The notes under the pieces: generated by a model
The model's input: the letters and a program-made list of their open reading frames with translations, nothing else
What the model was told of the DNA's origin: nothing
Database searches by the model: none
Translations under genes and position numbers: made by a program
Shown: positions 1 through 8,825 of the stretch, piece by piece
Layout: each line of letters opens with the position of its first letter
Numbering within the stretch: position 1 is the first letter of the stretch
Source: Caldifarciminota bacterium
Lineage (GTDB): Bacteria > Hydrothermota > Hydrothermia > B15-G9
Length of the DNA: 54,920 nucleotides
Direction of reading: 5' to 3'
Assembly: GCA_015489175.1 (NCBI GenBank)
Contig: WGAI01000037.1
Span: 1-54,920 of the forward strand

Positions 1-1113
1 GAGCGCGCCGAGCCGTTCGAGCGCCCTGAAAAACAGCCTTTTGACATGGAATTCGTAAAAGTTCGACCGTGAACCCGCGTTTTTGAGGGTCTCAATCCCG
101 CCAAAGAACGCCATCTCGATTGCCATCTTGAGCATCAACGGGTTCTCCAGCGAGTCCTTGAGCGCACCGTGCTTGTGCTCGATGGCATCTAAAATCGCCT
201 GCGGCTCTGGCGGCTGGATGTCGGGATGGTCGGTTTTCAACCTGTTAAGCCACAGCTCGACGAATGTCCTGCGGTCTTCCGATTCCGTGAGCGGCATAAG
301 CTCGTAGGTCGAGCGAAGTTCCTCCGGCACATTGAGTTCCCTGAAGTTTGCCACTCGCATCGATACGATAATTCGAACATTCGGATGATGTTGTGCGAAA
401 TCACCAAATCCGTTGAGCAATCCCTGCCTGACAGGTTGGCCAGCCTCATCCAGTGCGTCGAAAAGCAGCATCAACGGCCAATCCCTGAGCATACCTCGCA
501 CGAATTTGCGATCGTCGAACAGCGCTTTGACATCTTCACGGGTGTTTTTGACCAGCTCTCTGAGCGCATCGAAGACCAGCCTCTCGACACCCAGTTCCTC
601 GTTGATCCCGCCAAGCGGCACGAAGACGGGCAGATAGGCCGCATCGAGCGACAGGGTGGGATTGAAGTCCCTGAAATTCTCGAGCTTTTCACTATTCCAG
701 TCGATTTTCAGTCCGAGTTCCCTTGCGAGTCCGACGGCGAAGTTGATTGCGATGTATCGCAGGGTCGTGGTCTTGCCGCCGCCCGGCTCCCCGATCAGGA
801 TAAACTTAGGTTTCTCAACTGCTTCCTGAAGCTCAACCGTCCTGCCATAGGCGGGTTCGACCTCAATTTGCGGTCGGGTCAGGGACGAAGCATCCATAGG
901 GATGCCCGAACGGTGCGGTTCAACCATGCGTAGAGCGTCAGATGGGACTTCTCTCGGTTTGCTCCTGACTTCTCTTTCTCTCAGCTGGACATAGACATCT
1001 GTTATCGGGACATCAGGCGCGTCGGGGAAATAACCGTGTTCTTCTAAAAGCTCCTCGATGTAGCTGGTGAGGAAGGCTTTTTCGAGTTCGCTCAGGTTCT
1101 CAAATTCTCTCAT
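1..1113 (-). CDS. NACHT-family NTPase, C-terminus cut by the window edge
   Basis: Reading the minus strand from the ATG at 1113 gives 371 codons without a stop to position 1, so the C-terminal part is outside the window. A leader of about 105 residues is followed by a P-loop GEPGGGKTT near residue 107, a Walker B stretch LMLLFDALDE near residue 215, a sensor-like VRIIVSMRVANF and the NPLML motif, in the order expected for NACHT-type STAND ATPases. Such proteins are signal-transducing switches whose C-terminal repeats sense a ligand; many bacterial ones act in phage defence. Neither the sensor nor an effector domain can be seen here, so the role is open. No Shine-Dalgarno sequence precedes the ATG; a promoter lies 8 nt upstream. 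It stands alone, divergent from the hydrolase at 1321. Confidence 0.85.
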   Translation of the reverse strand, partial: MREFENLSELEKAFLTSYIEELLEEHGYFPDAPDVPITDVYVQLREREVRSKPREVPSDALRMVEPHRSGIPMDASSLTRPQIEVEPAYGRTVELQEAVEKPKFILIGEPGGGKTTTLRYIAINFAVGLARELGLKIDWNSEKLENFRDFNPTLSLDAAYLPVFVPLGGINEELGVERLVFDALRELVKNTREDVKALFDDRKFVRGMLRDWPLMLLFDALDEAGQPVRQGLLNGFGDFAQHHPNVRIIVSMRVANFRELNVPEELRSTYELMPLTESEDRRTFVELWLNRLKTDHPDIQPPEPQAILDAIEHKHGALKDSLENPLMLKMAIEMAFFGGIETLKNAGSRSNFYEFHVKRLFFRALERLGAL

Positions 1114-1121
1114 CGCTGCAA

Positions 1122-1150
1122 ATTTTAGGTTATCGAAGCCCGAAGTTCAA
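1122..1150 (-). promoter_or_regulatory. Sigma-70-like promoter of the NACHT gene
   Basis: On the minus strand TTGAAC (1150-1145), a 17-nt spacer and TAAAAT (1127-1122). The -10 box ends 8 nt before the ATG at 1113, so the transcript would be leaderless or nearly so, which fits the missing Shine-Dalgarno sequence. Confidence 0.55.
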
Positions 1151-1270
1151 ACGCTGGAAAGATTTCAGGTCTTTAGTCGATGATAGATCGTTGGGATGGG
1201 ATACTGGAAAATACCCTATTGGCCTCACCGAACGCATTTTGCAGCTTAACAGGCGCTTATCCCGATTTCC

Positions 1271-1298
1271 TTGACTTTTATTTAGATGTTAGTAAAAA
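1271..1298 (+). promoter_or_regulatory. Putative promoter of the hydrolase gene
   Basis: TTGACT (1271-1276) and, after 16 nt, TAAAAA (1293-1298) lie upstream of the ATG at 1321. The -35 box is good and the -10 box is weak. Confidence 0.4.
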
Positions 1299-1306
1299 TA
1301 TCTAAA
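1281..1306. repeat. Inverted repeat overlapping the promoter
   Basis: TTTAGAT (1281-1287) and ATCTAAA (1300-1306) are perfect 7-bp inverted arms, 19 bp apart centre to centre. They sit between the -35 and the start codon, as an operator for a dimeric repressor would. The regulator is unknown. Confidence 0.35.
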
Positions 1307-1320
1307 CTGGAGGTGGGAAT

Positions 1321-2808
1321 ATGATTCAGCTGGCAATTCTGGCCTCGATGTTGTTTTCCCCGAATTCGGGGAAATACATCATCACTATGGGCGATAAAAA
1401 GCTGGGCGAGGAGACCTTTGTGGTCAAAAACGCTGACATCAGCTCGAGGGTCAGGCTCGAGATCAAGGGAAGGAAGGTTGAGATGAATGTCAGCTATCAC
1501 ACGGTGGACATGGGGCTCGGAGATTATCTCCTTTTGGCGGATGTGAACGGTCAAAAACAGGAAGTTAGGGCGCGCGTGAGCGATACCTTGCTCGTGGAAG
1601 ACATCTACATCGAAGGTGAGAACAAGCTCCATAAGACGGAAAAGGTGACGCATCCAATTTACCTATTGGACAACAACATACCTTCACAAATCGCTTTGCT
1701 TCTTAAGGTTATGCCTGATAGCGGGAAATTCAGGGTATGGGTGCCTCAGGTTGCAAAATTCGTGGATGTCAAAATCATTGGCCGTAGCAAGGGAGAGGTG
1801 GTTGACCGAAACGGCAGAGTCCTTGTCACCGACAAAGTAACAATTGCGCCGGGATATGTGCGATATGACATCTACTATCGCGGCGATACCATGTTTGTGG
1901 TATCAGCCATGAAAGGCGCCATACTGATCTCGCTGAACGGTGAGTATTCGCCGAGAAAGGAGTTCAAGCCTTCGTTTAAAATCAAGAAGTTCAGCGTGAG
2001 GTTACCTGACGGCAAGGTCAAAGGCGAGTTCGATCTGCCGTTGCAAAATCCAGCTGGCGTTGTGGTGCTAATTCAGGGCTCAGGCGATGTTGACAGACAT
2101 GAGATAGGCGTGTTCGATGACATAGCCTCATGTCTAACCTCGCACGGCTTCATCGTCGCCAGATACGACAAGCCCGGCACAGGGAGAAGCTACAAAAAAG
2201 AGATAATCGGGCTGGATGAGCTCATTCAGGCGGCGGACTCCGTCCTATCGAAGATACGTTGGACATATCCAAAGCTGCCTGTTTTCGTTCTGGGCCATTC
2301 TGAGGGCGGCGACATAGCGCTTGCGCTCGGTTCAAAGGGAGGAATAGCGGGACTAATCCTCATGGCCACGCCGTCGTCGCCGCTCGACACGCTACTTTTG
2401 CAACAGGTAGCTCGACTTATGAAGGCCTACGGGATGGAGGAAGCCGATATCGACAGCACAATCTCGATCATAGCCTCGAAGCTGGACTCAGTTAGGAAAT
2501 CGGAGATCAAAAGGGATTATGTTGAGCTGCCTTATCTCGGTAAGACGCCAACGAAATGGCTTGAGGAACACATCAACTTCCATCCCGTTTCTTATGCCAG
2601 AAAGGTACAAATACCTGTCCTGCTCCTCTACGGCTCAGACGACCTTCAGGTGCCAGTCAGTGAGATGGAGCGGCTTAAGTTCGCCATGCAGCCCGATACC
2701 CGGGTGGACACGACGGTGATCGAAGGGGTAACCCACTTTTTTGAGGACAGGAAAAAGCTGTGCGAAGAGCTGTCCCGATGGCTTATCGAGAATGCGGGCC
2801 AGAAATAG
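1321..2808 (+). CDS. Secreted alpha/beta hydrolase
   Basis: A 495-residue protein starting with a short hydrophobic leader (about residues 1-14). Residues 15-220 form a beta-rich region I do not recognise. From about residue 230 there is an alpha/beta-hydrolase domain: oxyanion-loop motif IQGSG (about 251-255), nucleophile elbow GHSEGG with Ser327, acid candidate Asp440 or Asp441 in YGSDD, and His472 in VTHFF. Together these make a complete Ser-Asp-His triad of the serine aminopeptidase/esterase type. The substrate cannot be read from sequence. GGAGGTGG lies 4 nt before the ATG. It is a single gene that converges, with a 6-nt gap, on the gene at 2815. Confidence 0.85.
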   Translation: MIQLAILASMLFSPNSGKYIITMGDKKLGEETFVVKNADISSRVRLEIKGRKVEMNVSYHTVDMGLGDYLLLADVNGQKQEVRARVSDTLLVEDIYIEGENKLHKTEKVTHPIYLLDNNIPSQIALLLKVMPDSGKFRVWVPQVAKFVDVKIIGRSKGEVVDRNGRVLVTDKVTIAPGYVRYDIYYRGDTMFVVSAMKGAILISLNGEYSPRKEFKPSFKIKKFSVRLPDGKVKGEFDLPLQNPAGVVVLIQGSGDVDRHEIGVFDDIASCLTSHGFIVARYDKPGTGRSYKKEIIGLDELIQAADSVLSKIRWTYPKLPVFVLGHSEGGDIALALGSKGGIAGLILMATPSSPLDTLLLQQVARLMKAYGMEEADIDSTISIIASKLDSVRKSEIKRDYVELPYLGKTPTKWLEEHINFHPVSYARKVQIPVLLLYGSDDLQVPVSEMERLKFAMQPDTRVDTTVIEGVTHFFEDRKKLCEELSRWLIENAGQK

Positions 2809-2814
2809 GGCCGT

Positions 2815-3504
2815 TCATTTTTTCGTGAAGTAAGATATCAGGCCTTTCAGGCGGCCGACCGTCGATTTAGCAGGTGAGAGGTCTCTCCCGATAAAGGCGA
2901 AACTGTTGAATATCTCAGACATCTCGGCTTTGACCTGCGGCGGAAGGCCGTCAATTATGTTGCTCGCACTCAATGTGAAAATTCGCCTGCCCTTTTTGAT
3001 GAATTTCTGGAGCTGGTAAATCCGCCTGCCATCGACATCGGCATAGATGGTTGAGAATCCGATGTCGCCTTGAGGCGCCATGCCCGTGCCCTCTTCGACG
3101 AACTTGAGATTTTTTGACCCTATCAGCACCTGGAGGTTTTCCCGAATGTAATCCTCGAGTTTCATATCCTTTTTGGGCTGGTGCACGAACAGGTTTATGG
3201 ACGGCATGGCTCCATCCCATTGGTAGCGTGATGAGATCGAGATCGGAATCCAGAGGTTTTCAGGTTTGGAAATGCGCTTGTTCCCTGTCTCGGATTCCTT
3301 TGAGCTCTGAGTTTCTTCAAACACCTCCTCGCCTTCCCTCGGCAGTTCCCACAGGAACCAGTTGTCGGTGTTCCAGCCTATCACAAACCCGAATTTGCGG
3401 TTGATGTAAATCGCGCGTGGCTTGTTGTGAGTCGCCAGCCTCTCAATTCGGTCGATCGATATCACCTCGATATCGAGCAGCCCGATTATTGACTTAAATC
3501 TCAT
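2815..3504 (-). CDS. Conserved-looking protein of unknown function
   Basis: A 229-residue soluble protein without signal peptide or membrane segment, preceded by GGGAGGCT at SD distance. An N-terminal part of about 60 residues (YINRKFGFVIGW) is followed by a charged linker. The C-terminal 130 residues (LEDYIRENLQVLIG, GFSTIYADVDGRRIYQLQKF, then a closing amphipathic helix MSEIFNSFAF) resemble in layout the PsbP/Mog1/DcrB-type fold. That resemblance is only an impression from the strand-helix pattern. I do not recognise a named family. Confidence 0.6.
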   Translation of the reverse strand: MRFKSIIGLLDIEVISIDRIERLATHNKPRAIYINRKFGFVIGWNTDNWFLWELPREGEEVFEETQSSKESETGNKRISKPENLWIPISISSRYQWDGAMPSINLFVHQPKKDMKLEDYIRENLQVLIGSKNLKFVEEGTGMAPQGDIGFSTIYADVDGRRIYQLQKFIKKGRRIFTLSASNIIDGLPPQVKAEMSEIFNSFAFIGRDLSPAKSTVGRLKGLISYFTKK

Positions 3505-3568
3505 GACTTCGCAGCCTCCCTATGTTTGAAGCAAATTTTAATTCAAAACGGCCTGTGGCGTATTTTTT

Positions 3569-4132
3569 TTACGATTTAGCCATTGATTTTGCCCTATTAA
3601 CGAAGATCTCGGTGGTCTTTTGGTCGATGTTGCACAGCCTAACGGTTTTAATGCTGGTGTTTTCCTCCTTCAGGAACCTAACCACCTCGTCAAGGATGAT
3701 TTTCGCCCCTCTTTCCTTTGGAAATCCGAAGATGCCTGTGCTGATAGCTGGGAGCGAGATCGATTTCAGGCCGAGCTCAGTGGCTCGTTTCAGGGCGTTC
3801 CTGACGGCGCTCCTGAGCTTTTCGTCCTCGTTGCCCTCGCCCCAGCGCGGGCCAACTGTGTGAATCACATACTTCGCCTTAAGGCTGCCAGCGGATGTCA
3901 CAACTGCCTCTCCGACGGGCACAGGCCCGTTCTTCCTGACCAGCTCATCACTTTCGCGCTGGATTTCATACCCGCCTCGTCTGACGATAGCGCCTGCGAC
4001 GCCGCCTCCGTGCTTCAAATAGCTGTTGGCGGCATTGACTATGGCATCGACCTCCTCGAGTGTGATGTCACCGTGCACTACCTGCACCTTTTTGCCGTCG
4101 ATTTCCACCTCGAAAACAACCTCATTGGCCAT
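3569..4132 (-). CDS. Macrodomain protein, probable ADP-ribose (O-acetyl-ADP-ribose) hydrolase
   Basis: A 187-residue single-domain protein of the YmdB/MacroD type. [18 protein letters not shown] and the glycine loop HGGGVAGAI form the ADP-ribose pocket. [24 protein letters not shown] and [12 protein letters not shown] are the other hallmark segments. Family members remove ADP-ribose from proteins, nucleic acids or O-acetyl-ADP-ribose. I chose the ATG at 4132 because GGGGGGTGAG lies just before it; an upstream ATG at 4147 overlaps that SD and has none of its own. The gene is preceded by the rpsA terminator, so it is probably expressed on its own. An ART-like protein is encoded at 17.7 kb, but nothing links the two directly. 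Confidence 0.9.
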   Translation of the reverse strand: MANEVVFEVEIDGKKVQVVHGDITLEEVDAIVNAANSYLKHGGGVAGAIVRRGGYEIQRESDELVRKNGPVPVGEAVVTSAGSLKAKYVIHTVGPRWGEGNEDEKLRSAVRNALKRATELGLKSISLPAISTGIFGFPKERGAKIILDEVVRFLKEENTSIKTVRLCNIDQKTTEIFVNRAKSMAKS

Positions 4133-4193
4133 TTTCTCACCCCCCATGTTTCGGGACTTATTTTAACGAAATGTCGGGGCGCGGAAAATAAAA

Positions 4194-4216
4194 GGGGCGC
4201 AGCGTAGCTGCGCCCC
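4194..4216 (-). terminator. Rho-independent terminator of rpsA
   Basis: Ten-bp stem GGGGCGCAGC/GCTGCGCCCC around a GTA loop, followed on the minus strand by TTTTATTTT. It lies 26 nt beyond the rpsA stop. Confidence 0.9.
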
Positions 4217-4241
4217 TTAAAGCATAGGATTCAACCGGATG

Positions 4242-6065
4242 TTATTCGGCCTTAGTCTCTTCGCTGTTCCCTTCTTCGTTGCTGTTGTTTTCTTCTTCAC
4301 TGCTTTCCTCTTCTTCACCACTCATAAGTTCTTGAAGTTTCTCAAGTTCCGTCTTGAGAATCTCGCCGAGGTTAATCTTGACGGGTTCAGATGACGCGCG
4401 CCTTGCGTTGAGCTCTGCCCTTTCCCGCTCGCGCTCTTTTGCCCTCCGCTCCGCCTCAATAGCACGGTAGTATTCGCGCTCGGAAAGGAGGATTCTCTTG
4501 CGCTCAGGCTCTATTTTCAGGACCTTGAGGTTGAGCTCTTCGCCGGGCTGATAGTTTTCTTTTGGGTTGCCGCGCTTGTGGAGCTGCGACTGCGGCACAA
4601 ATCCTTCAAGCCCTTCATCCACTTTGACGGTCACGCCACGCTCTCCGACCTCGATGATGGGCGCCTTGATGGCTGTGCCTACAGGCAGTTTCTCCATGAT
4701 CTCAGGCCACGGGTTGGGTCTCAACTGTTTCAGGCCGAGTTCCAGCAAACGGCTCTTGCGGTCGATGTTCAGGACTTTTAGTTTTAGCTTCTGCCCCTTG
4801 CGAAGTGCCTCAGATGGATGGCCAAACCGTTTCGTCCACGATATGTCGGCCACATGCAGGAATCCCTCAATCCCTTCCTCAAGCTCGATGTAAGCGCCAA
4901 AATTGCCGAACTCCTTGACCACGCCCTTGACGACCGAGCCGATGGGGTATTTCTCCTCTATCATCGACCATGGATCCGGCTTGGCCTGCTTCATCCCGAG
5001 CGAGATACGCTGTTTTTCGATATCAACATTCAAGACAACCACATCCACCTGATCGCCCTCTTGAACGAGATCTGACGGATGACGAGGCGGTTTGCCCCAT
5101 GTCATTTCGCTTATGTGGACGAGCCCCTCGATGCCGGGTTCCAACTCCACAAATGCACCGTAATCAACCACTTTCTTGACGATACCGGTGACCTTGGCGC
5201 CGATCGGGTATTTGCGGGCAACCTCTTCCCACGGATGCGGCATGAGGTGCTTGAGGGACAATGACAGCCTCATGTTGTCAGGATCGACATCGACGACCTT
5301 CGCCTGAATTCTATCGCCCTCTTTAACAACCTCAGATGGATGTTTGACCTTGTTCCATGACAGATCTGAGATGTGGATAAGGCCGTCTATCCCGCCGACA
5401 TCCACGAATACACCGAAATCGGTGATCGTCTTGACAGTGCCTTCCACAACATCGCCCTTTTTGAGCTGCATAAGGCGCTGTCGTGCTTCCTCTATCTGTT
5501 CCTCGATGACCTCGCGGCGGGATACGACAATGTTTTTGCGCGCCTTGTTTATCTTGATAACCTTAACTTTTATGTCCTTGCCAACGAATGCCGCTATGCT
5601 TTTAACACGCCGAACATCGATCTGGGATCCTGGCAGAAATGCATCAACGCCAAACACCTCGACTATCAGGCCACCTTTAACCTGACGAAGCACTTTGGCA
5701 TCAACAGTCTCGTTGTTTTGGTAGGCATCCTTTATGCGGTCCCACGCCATCAGGAAATCTGCTTTGTGTTTGGACACGATAGTTCTGCCGCCTTTCCCAT
5801 CGATAGCTTCCACATACACCTTTACCTTTTGCCCCGGCTCAAGGTTCATCTTACGGAATTCCGTCAGCGGAGCTACGCCTTCCGACTTAGCGCCGATGTC
5901 AATAAAGACTTCCTGAGGGGTAATTTTAACAATCGTCCCCTCAACGATATCTCCCTCCTTGGGAGGGTGCATACTTTGACTTAGTAACTTCTCGAACTCG
6001 TCAAGATCACCCCCTTTCATGGGTTCTTCTGGTGTTCCTCCAGTGTTCAGCCTTTCCTCTTGCAT
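4242..6065 (-). CDS. rpsA: 30S ribosomal protein S1
   Basis: A 607-residue protein with six consecutive S1 (OB-fold) domains of 70-80 residues. Domains 3-5 are the canonical ones ([68 protein letters not shown]). Domains 1 and 2 are the diverged ribosome-binding pair. A long charged helix ([19 protein letters not shown]) and a very acidic tail close the protein. S1 binds mRNA on the 30S subunit and helps initiation. The start at 6065 is set by AAGGAGGACT seven nt upstream. It is divergent from recA with its own promoter, and the terminator at 4194 ends the unit. Confidence 0.96.
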   Translation of the reverse strand: MQEERLNTGGTPEEPMKGGDLDEFEKLLSQSMHPPKEGDIVEGTIVKITPQEVFIDIGAKSEGVAPLTEFRKMNLEPGQKVKVYVEAIDGKGGRTIVSKHKADFLMAWDRIKDAYQNNETVDAKVLRQVKGGLIVEVFGVDAFLPGSQIDVRRVKSIAAFVGKDIKVKVIKINKARKNIVVSRREVIEEQIEEARQRLMQLKKGDVVEGTVKTITDFGVFVDVGGIDGLIHISDLSWNKVKHPSEVVKEGDRIQAKVVDVDPDNMRLSLSLKHLMPHPWEEVARKYPIGAKVTGIVKKVVDYGAFVELEPGIEGLVHISEMTWGKPPRHPSDLVQEGDQVDVVVLNVDIEKQRISLGMKQAKPDPWSMIEEKYPIGSVVKGVVKEFGNFGAYIELEEGIEGFLHVADISWTKRFGHPSEALRKGQKLKLKVLNIDRKSRLLELGLKQLRPNPWPEIMEKLPVGTAIKAPIIEVGERGVTVKVDEGLEGFVPQSQLHKRGNPKENYQPGEELNLKVLKIEPERKRILLSEREYYRAIEAERRAKERERERAELNARRASSEPVKINLGEILKTELEKLQELMSGEEEESSEEENNSNEEGNSEETKAE

Positions 6066-6113
6066 GGCTATAAGTCCTCCTTCAGAATGGATTTTGAAAA
6101 ACAAAGAGGTTTA

Positions 6114-6142
6114 ATTATCCATTGTTGGGCAGCGATTTGCAA
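6114..6142 (-). promoter_or_regulatory. Promoter of rpsA
   Basis: Minus strand: TTGCAA (6142-6137), 17 nt, GATAAT (6119-6114), about 48 nt before the rpsA ATG. Confidence 0.6.
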
Positions 6143-6226
6143 GTCAAAGGACGGAGCAGCCCGTCTTTTCTTACCTGAAGTTCAGATATGGCTATTACAT
6201 TTAAAGCCTCGAATAGCTCTAAAAAC

Positions 6227-6256
6227 TTGCGTGATAGCGATTTTTTGGGGTATAAT
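6227..6256 (+). promoter_or_regulatory. Promoter of the recA block
   Basis: TTGCGT (6227-6232), 18 nt, perfect TATAAT (6251-6256), 46 nt before the recA ATG. I see no convincing LexA box around it. Confidence 0.7.
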
Positions 6257-6302
6257 GTTGGCCTTGAATTTCAGGCCTATCAACCTTTTATTGGGGGAAA
6301 CC

Positions 6303-7355
6303 ATGAGCAAAGATAAAGGAAATATAGACAAGAAAAAGATACTTGAAATGTCCCTCAAGCAGATAGAGAAATCGCATGGTAAAGGTGCTGTCATGCGGCT
6401 TGGGGACATGGCTTCTCAGAAAGTTCCTGTTATACCAACCGGTTCTTTAAGTCTCGACATGGCGCTTGGCATAGGCGGCTATCCTCGCGGCAGGGTCGTG
6501 GAGATATTCGGCCCTGAATCATCTGGTAAAACTACTCTTGCACTTCACGCGATAGCTGAGGTTCAGAAAAGTGGCGGAGTGGCTGTTTTCATAGATGCTG
6601 AGCATGCAATGGATCCGATTTACGCCCAAGCACTTGGTGTTAAGTTGGAGGATCTTCTGGTGTCGCAGCCGGATACCGGAGAGCAGGCACTCGACATAGC
6701 TGAGACGCTCGTCAGGAGCGGTGCGGTTGACCTGATAGTTGTCGATTCAGTTGCTGCACTTGTGCCGAGAGCTGAGATAGACGGTGAGATGAGCGATATG
6801 CAGGTCGGCCTTCAGGCCCGTTTGATGGCAAAGGCTATGCGTAAACTCGTCAGCGTCATGTCAAAATCGAACACATGCGCCATTTTCATAAACCAGATAA
6901 GGCATAAAATCGGATCAATTGGGTATGGGCCGCAGGAAACAACTCCCGGCGGTCTTGCTTTAAAATTTCACGCCAGCGTCAGACTGGACATCAGGCGTAT
7001 AGCCACGCTTAAGGCCGGGGATACGCCTGTTGGCAACAGGGTCAGGGTCAAGGTCGTAAAAAATAAGCTTGCGCCGCCTTTCAGGGTGGCTGAATTTGAC
7101 ATTATTTACGGTAAGGGGATTTCTCGTGAAGGTGAGCTTATCGATTATGGTGTCAAATTCGGGATAATCACGAAATCCGGGACATGGTATCGTTATGAGC
7201 AGTCACAACTTGGGCAGGGGCGTGAGAATGCACGCCGTTTCCTTGAAGAAAATCCTGAAATAGCCATGGAAATCGAATCTAAGATCAGGGAAACGCTTGG
7301 CATGTCGCCTCTTGTCCTTGGGGTGGAGGAGGAATCAGGAGAGAAGGAGAAATGA
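6303..7355 (+). CDS. recA: Recombinase RecA
   Basis: A 350-residue protein of usual RecA length. It has Walker [10 protein letters not shown] (about residues 70-78), Walker [16 protein letters not shown], the L1/L2 region with [16 protein letters not shown] and [17 protein letters not shown], and the C-terminal lobe ending in an acidic tail. It forms filaments on single-stranded DNA for strand exchange and the SOS response. The reading frame extends upstream, but the promoter lies inside that extension, so the ATG at 6303 (weak GGGGG SD) is the start. It overlaps tpiA by ATGA, so repair and glycolysis genes share a transcript. Confidence 0.97.
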   Translation: MSKDKGNIDKKKILEMSLKQIEKSHGKGAVMRLGDMASQKVPVIPTGSLSLDMALGIGGYPRGRVVEIFGPESSGKTTLALHAIAEVQKSGGVAVFIDAEHAMDPIYAQALGVKLEDLLVSQPDTGEQALDIAETLVRSGAVDLIVVDSVAALVPRAEIDGEMSDMQVGLQARLMAKAMRKLVSVMSKSNTCAIFINQIRHKIGSIGYGPQETTPGGLALKFHASVRLDIRRIATLKAGDTPVGNRVRVKVVKNKLAPPFRVAEFDIIYGKGISREGELIDYGVKFGIITKSGTWYRYEQSQLGQGRENARRFLEENPEIAMEIESKIRETLGMSPLVLGVEEESGEKEK

Positions 7356-8104
7356 GAGAAAAGATAATAGCTGGTAACTGGAAGATGCACAAAACTGTTC
7401 CTGAGGCCTTAAGCCTCGTTCAGGAGATCAAAATAAAACTTTCGAGGAGTGACTATAAAGTTGTTGTGATGCCGCCTTTTACGGCTCTCTATTCTGTGGG
7501 TGGAGCTATAAGCGGATCGCCGATAAAACTCGGAGCTCAGGATGTTTTTTGGGAGGACGAGGGCGCATACACCGGGGAAATTTCACCCCTGATGCTTTCG
7601 GATTTAGGTGTCGAATATGTTATCGTGGGTCACTCTGAAAGGCGTAAATACTTCGGTGAGACCGATGAGATAGTGAACAGGAAAATCAAAGCTGTCCTTG
7701 CCCACAACATGACGCCAATCGTCTGTGTAGGTGAAAACCTTGAGGAGCGTGAGAGCGGCAAAACAATCGATGTGGTCACAAAACAGCTCAAAGGCGCTTT
7801 TGAGGGCATCCTTATAGAGGAAGTTGAAAACATTGTGATCGCTTACGAGCCTATCTGGGCTATAGGCACTGGCAAAAACGCCAACCCGTTGCAGGTTCAG
7901 ACGGTGCATGCATTTATCAGGGAAGAAATTAACGCCATTTACGGCAATGACATTGGCGATAGAATAACCATCCTTTATGGCGGCAGTGTGAAGCCTGAGA
8001 ACGCCGCCGAGTTGACCAGCATGCCAGATGTTGATGGTGCGCTCGTGGGAGGCGCATCTCTCAATGCGGATAGCTTCATCGGCATAATCAATAACGCAAA
8101 ATAG
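7352..8104 (+). CDS. tpiA: Triosephosphate isomerase
   Basis: A 250-residue TIM-barrel enzyme interconverting dihydroxyacetone phosphate and glyceraldehyde 3-phosphate. All catalytic residues are present: Asn9 and Lys11 in GNWKMHK, His94 in VGHSERR, Glu166 in [11 protein letters not shown], and the phosphate loop GGSVKPEN. The ATGA overlap with recA and GGAGAGAAGGAG before the start fix the beginning. secG follows 18 nt downstream, the tpiA-secG order common in bacteria. Confidence 0.97.
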   Translation: MREKIIAGNWKMHKTVPEALSLVQEIKIKLSRSDYKVVVMPPFTALYSVGGAISGSPIKLGAQDVFWEDEGAYTGEISPLMLSDLGVEYVIVGHSERRKYFGETDEIVNRKIKAVLAHNMTPIVCVGENLEERESGKTIDVVTKQLKGAFEGILIEEVENIVIAYEPIWAIGTGKNANPLQVQTVHAFIREEINAIYGNDIGDRITILYGGSVKPENAAELTSMPDVDGALVGGASLNADSFIGIINNAK

Positions 8105-8122
8105 CGCAGAAGGAGGCAAAAA

Positions 8123-8446
8123 ATGCTCTACACATTGCTTGTTGCGATCTACATTTTGATAGTTCTTCTTCTTATTGCCGTGGTGCTGATACAGCAGCCG
8201 CGTGGCGGTGGTTTGGGTGCAATTGGCGGACTTGGTGGCATCGAGAATGTGCTTGGTGTTCGCGGGGCTCCAACATTTTTCACCAAGTTAACCGCTATAC
8301 TCGGAACGCTGTTCTTCGTGCTTTCGCTTACACTCTCTGCTATCCATTCGCCGACAAGCACAGGCAGCGCACTCGAAAAAGCGCAGAAGTCCGGTACTCT
8401 CAACCTGCCACCTGTCGCTCCGCAGCAAGGACAGGGTGGCCAGTAA
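8123..8446 (+). CDS. secG: Preprotein translocase subunit SecG
   Basis: A 107-residue membrane protein of SecG type: an N-terminal transmembrane helix (about residues 3-23), the glycine-rich loop QQPRGGGLGAIGG, a second helix (about 53-74) and a Pro/Gln/Gly-rich tail. SecG joins SecY and SecE in the inner-membrane channel and aids SecA-driven export. AGAAGGAGG lies before the ATG. Confidence 0.93.
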   Translation: MLYTLLVAIYILIVLLLIAVVLIQQPRGGGLGAIGGLGGIENVLGVRGAPTFFTKLTAILGTLFFVLSLTLSAIHSPTSTGSALEKAQKSGTLNLPPVAPQQGQGGQ

Positions 8447-8482
8447 TACCACATCCATATCTTCAAACGGGAGGTGTCTGAA

Positions 8483-8797
8483 ATGTATGCAATAATTGAT
8501 GCAATGGGAAAACAGTTGAAAGTCCATGAAAATGAGAAGGTCTTGATACCAAAACAGGATGTGAAGAAGGGCGACGAGATCGTCATTTCAAAAGTCCTTA
8601 TGGTCTCAGACGGCAACACCGTTAAGGTCGGAACCCCAACTGTGGAGGGGGCGAGGGTGGTTGCCGAGGTGATAGGCCACAAAAAGTTGCCCAAAGTGAT
8701 CGTATTTAAGTTCAAGAGAAGAAAAAAATATCGCCGCAAAAAGGGACACAGGCAGCCTGTCACTGAGATCCTTATCAAGGACATCGTTGTTGAATAA
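8483..8797 (+). CDS. rplU: 50S ribosomal protein L21
   Basis: A 104-residue protein with the L21 core MYAIIDAMGKQLKVHENE, the segment VGTPTVEGARVVAEVIGH and the basic motif KFKRRKKYRRKKGHRQ that contacts 23S rRNA. The start is the ATG at 8483, 8 nt after GGGAGGTG; a GTG at 8474 lies inside that SD. L21 is usually followed by rpmA (L27), but here prfA follows directly and no L27 gene is in the window. Confidence 0.95.
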   Translation: MYAIIDAMGKQLKVHENEKVLIPKQDVKKGDEIVISKVLMVSDGNTVKVGTPTVEGARVVAEVIGHKKLPKVIVFKFKRRKKYRRKKGHRQPVTEILIKDIVVE

Positions 8798-8825
8798 GCG
8801 CTTAAGGCCCTGTTGATAACTCACT

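Noticed and set aside
226-933. Open frame of 235 codons on the plus strand
   Set aside because: It is the antisense shadow of the NACHT gene, whose P-loop, Walker B and NPLML motifs read through on the minus strand without a stop.
6060-6302. N-terminal extension of RecA
   Set aside because: The recA promoter (6227-6256) lies inside it, and RecA homologues start at the position chosen (6303).
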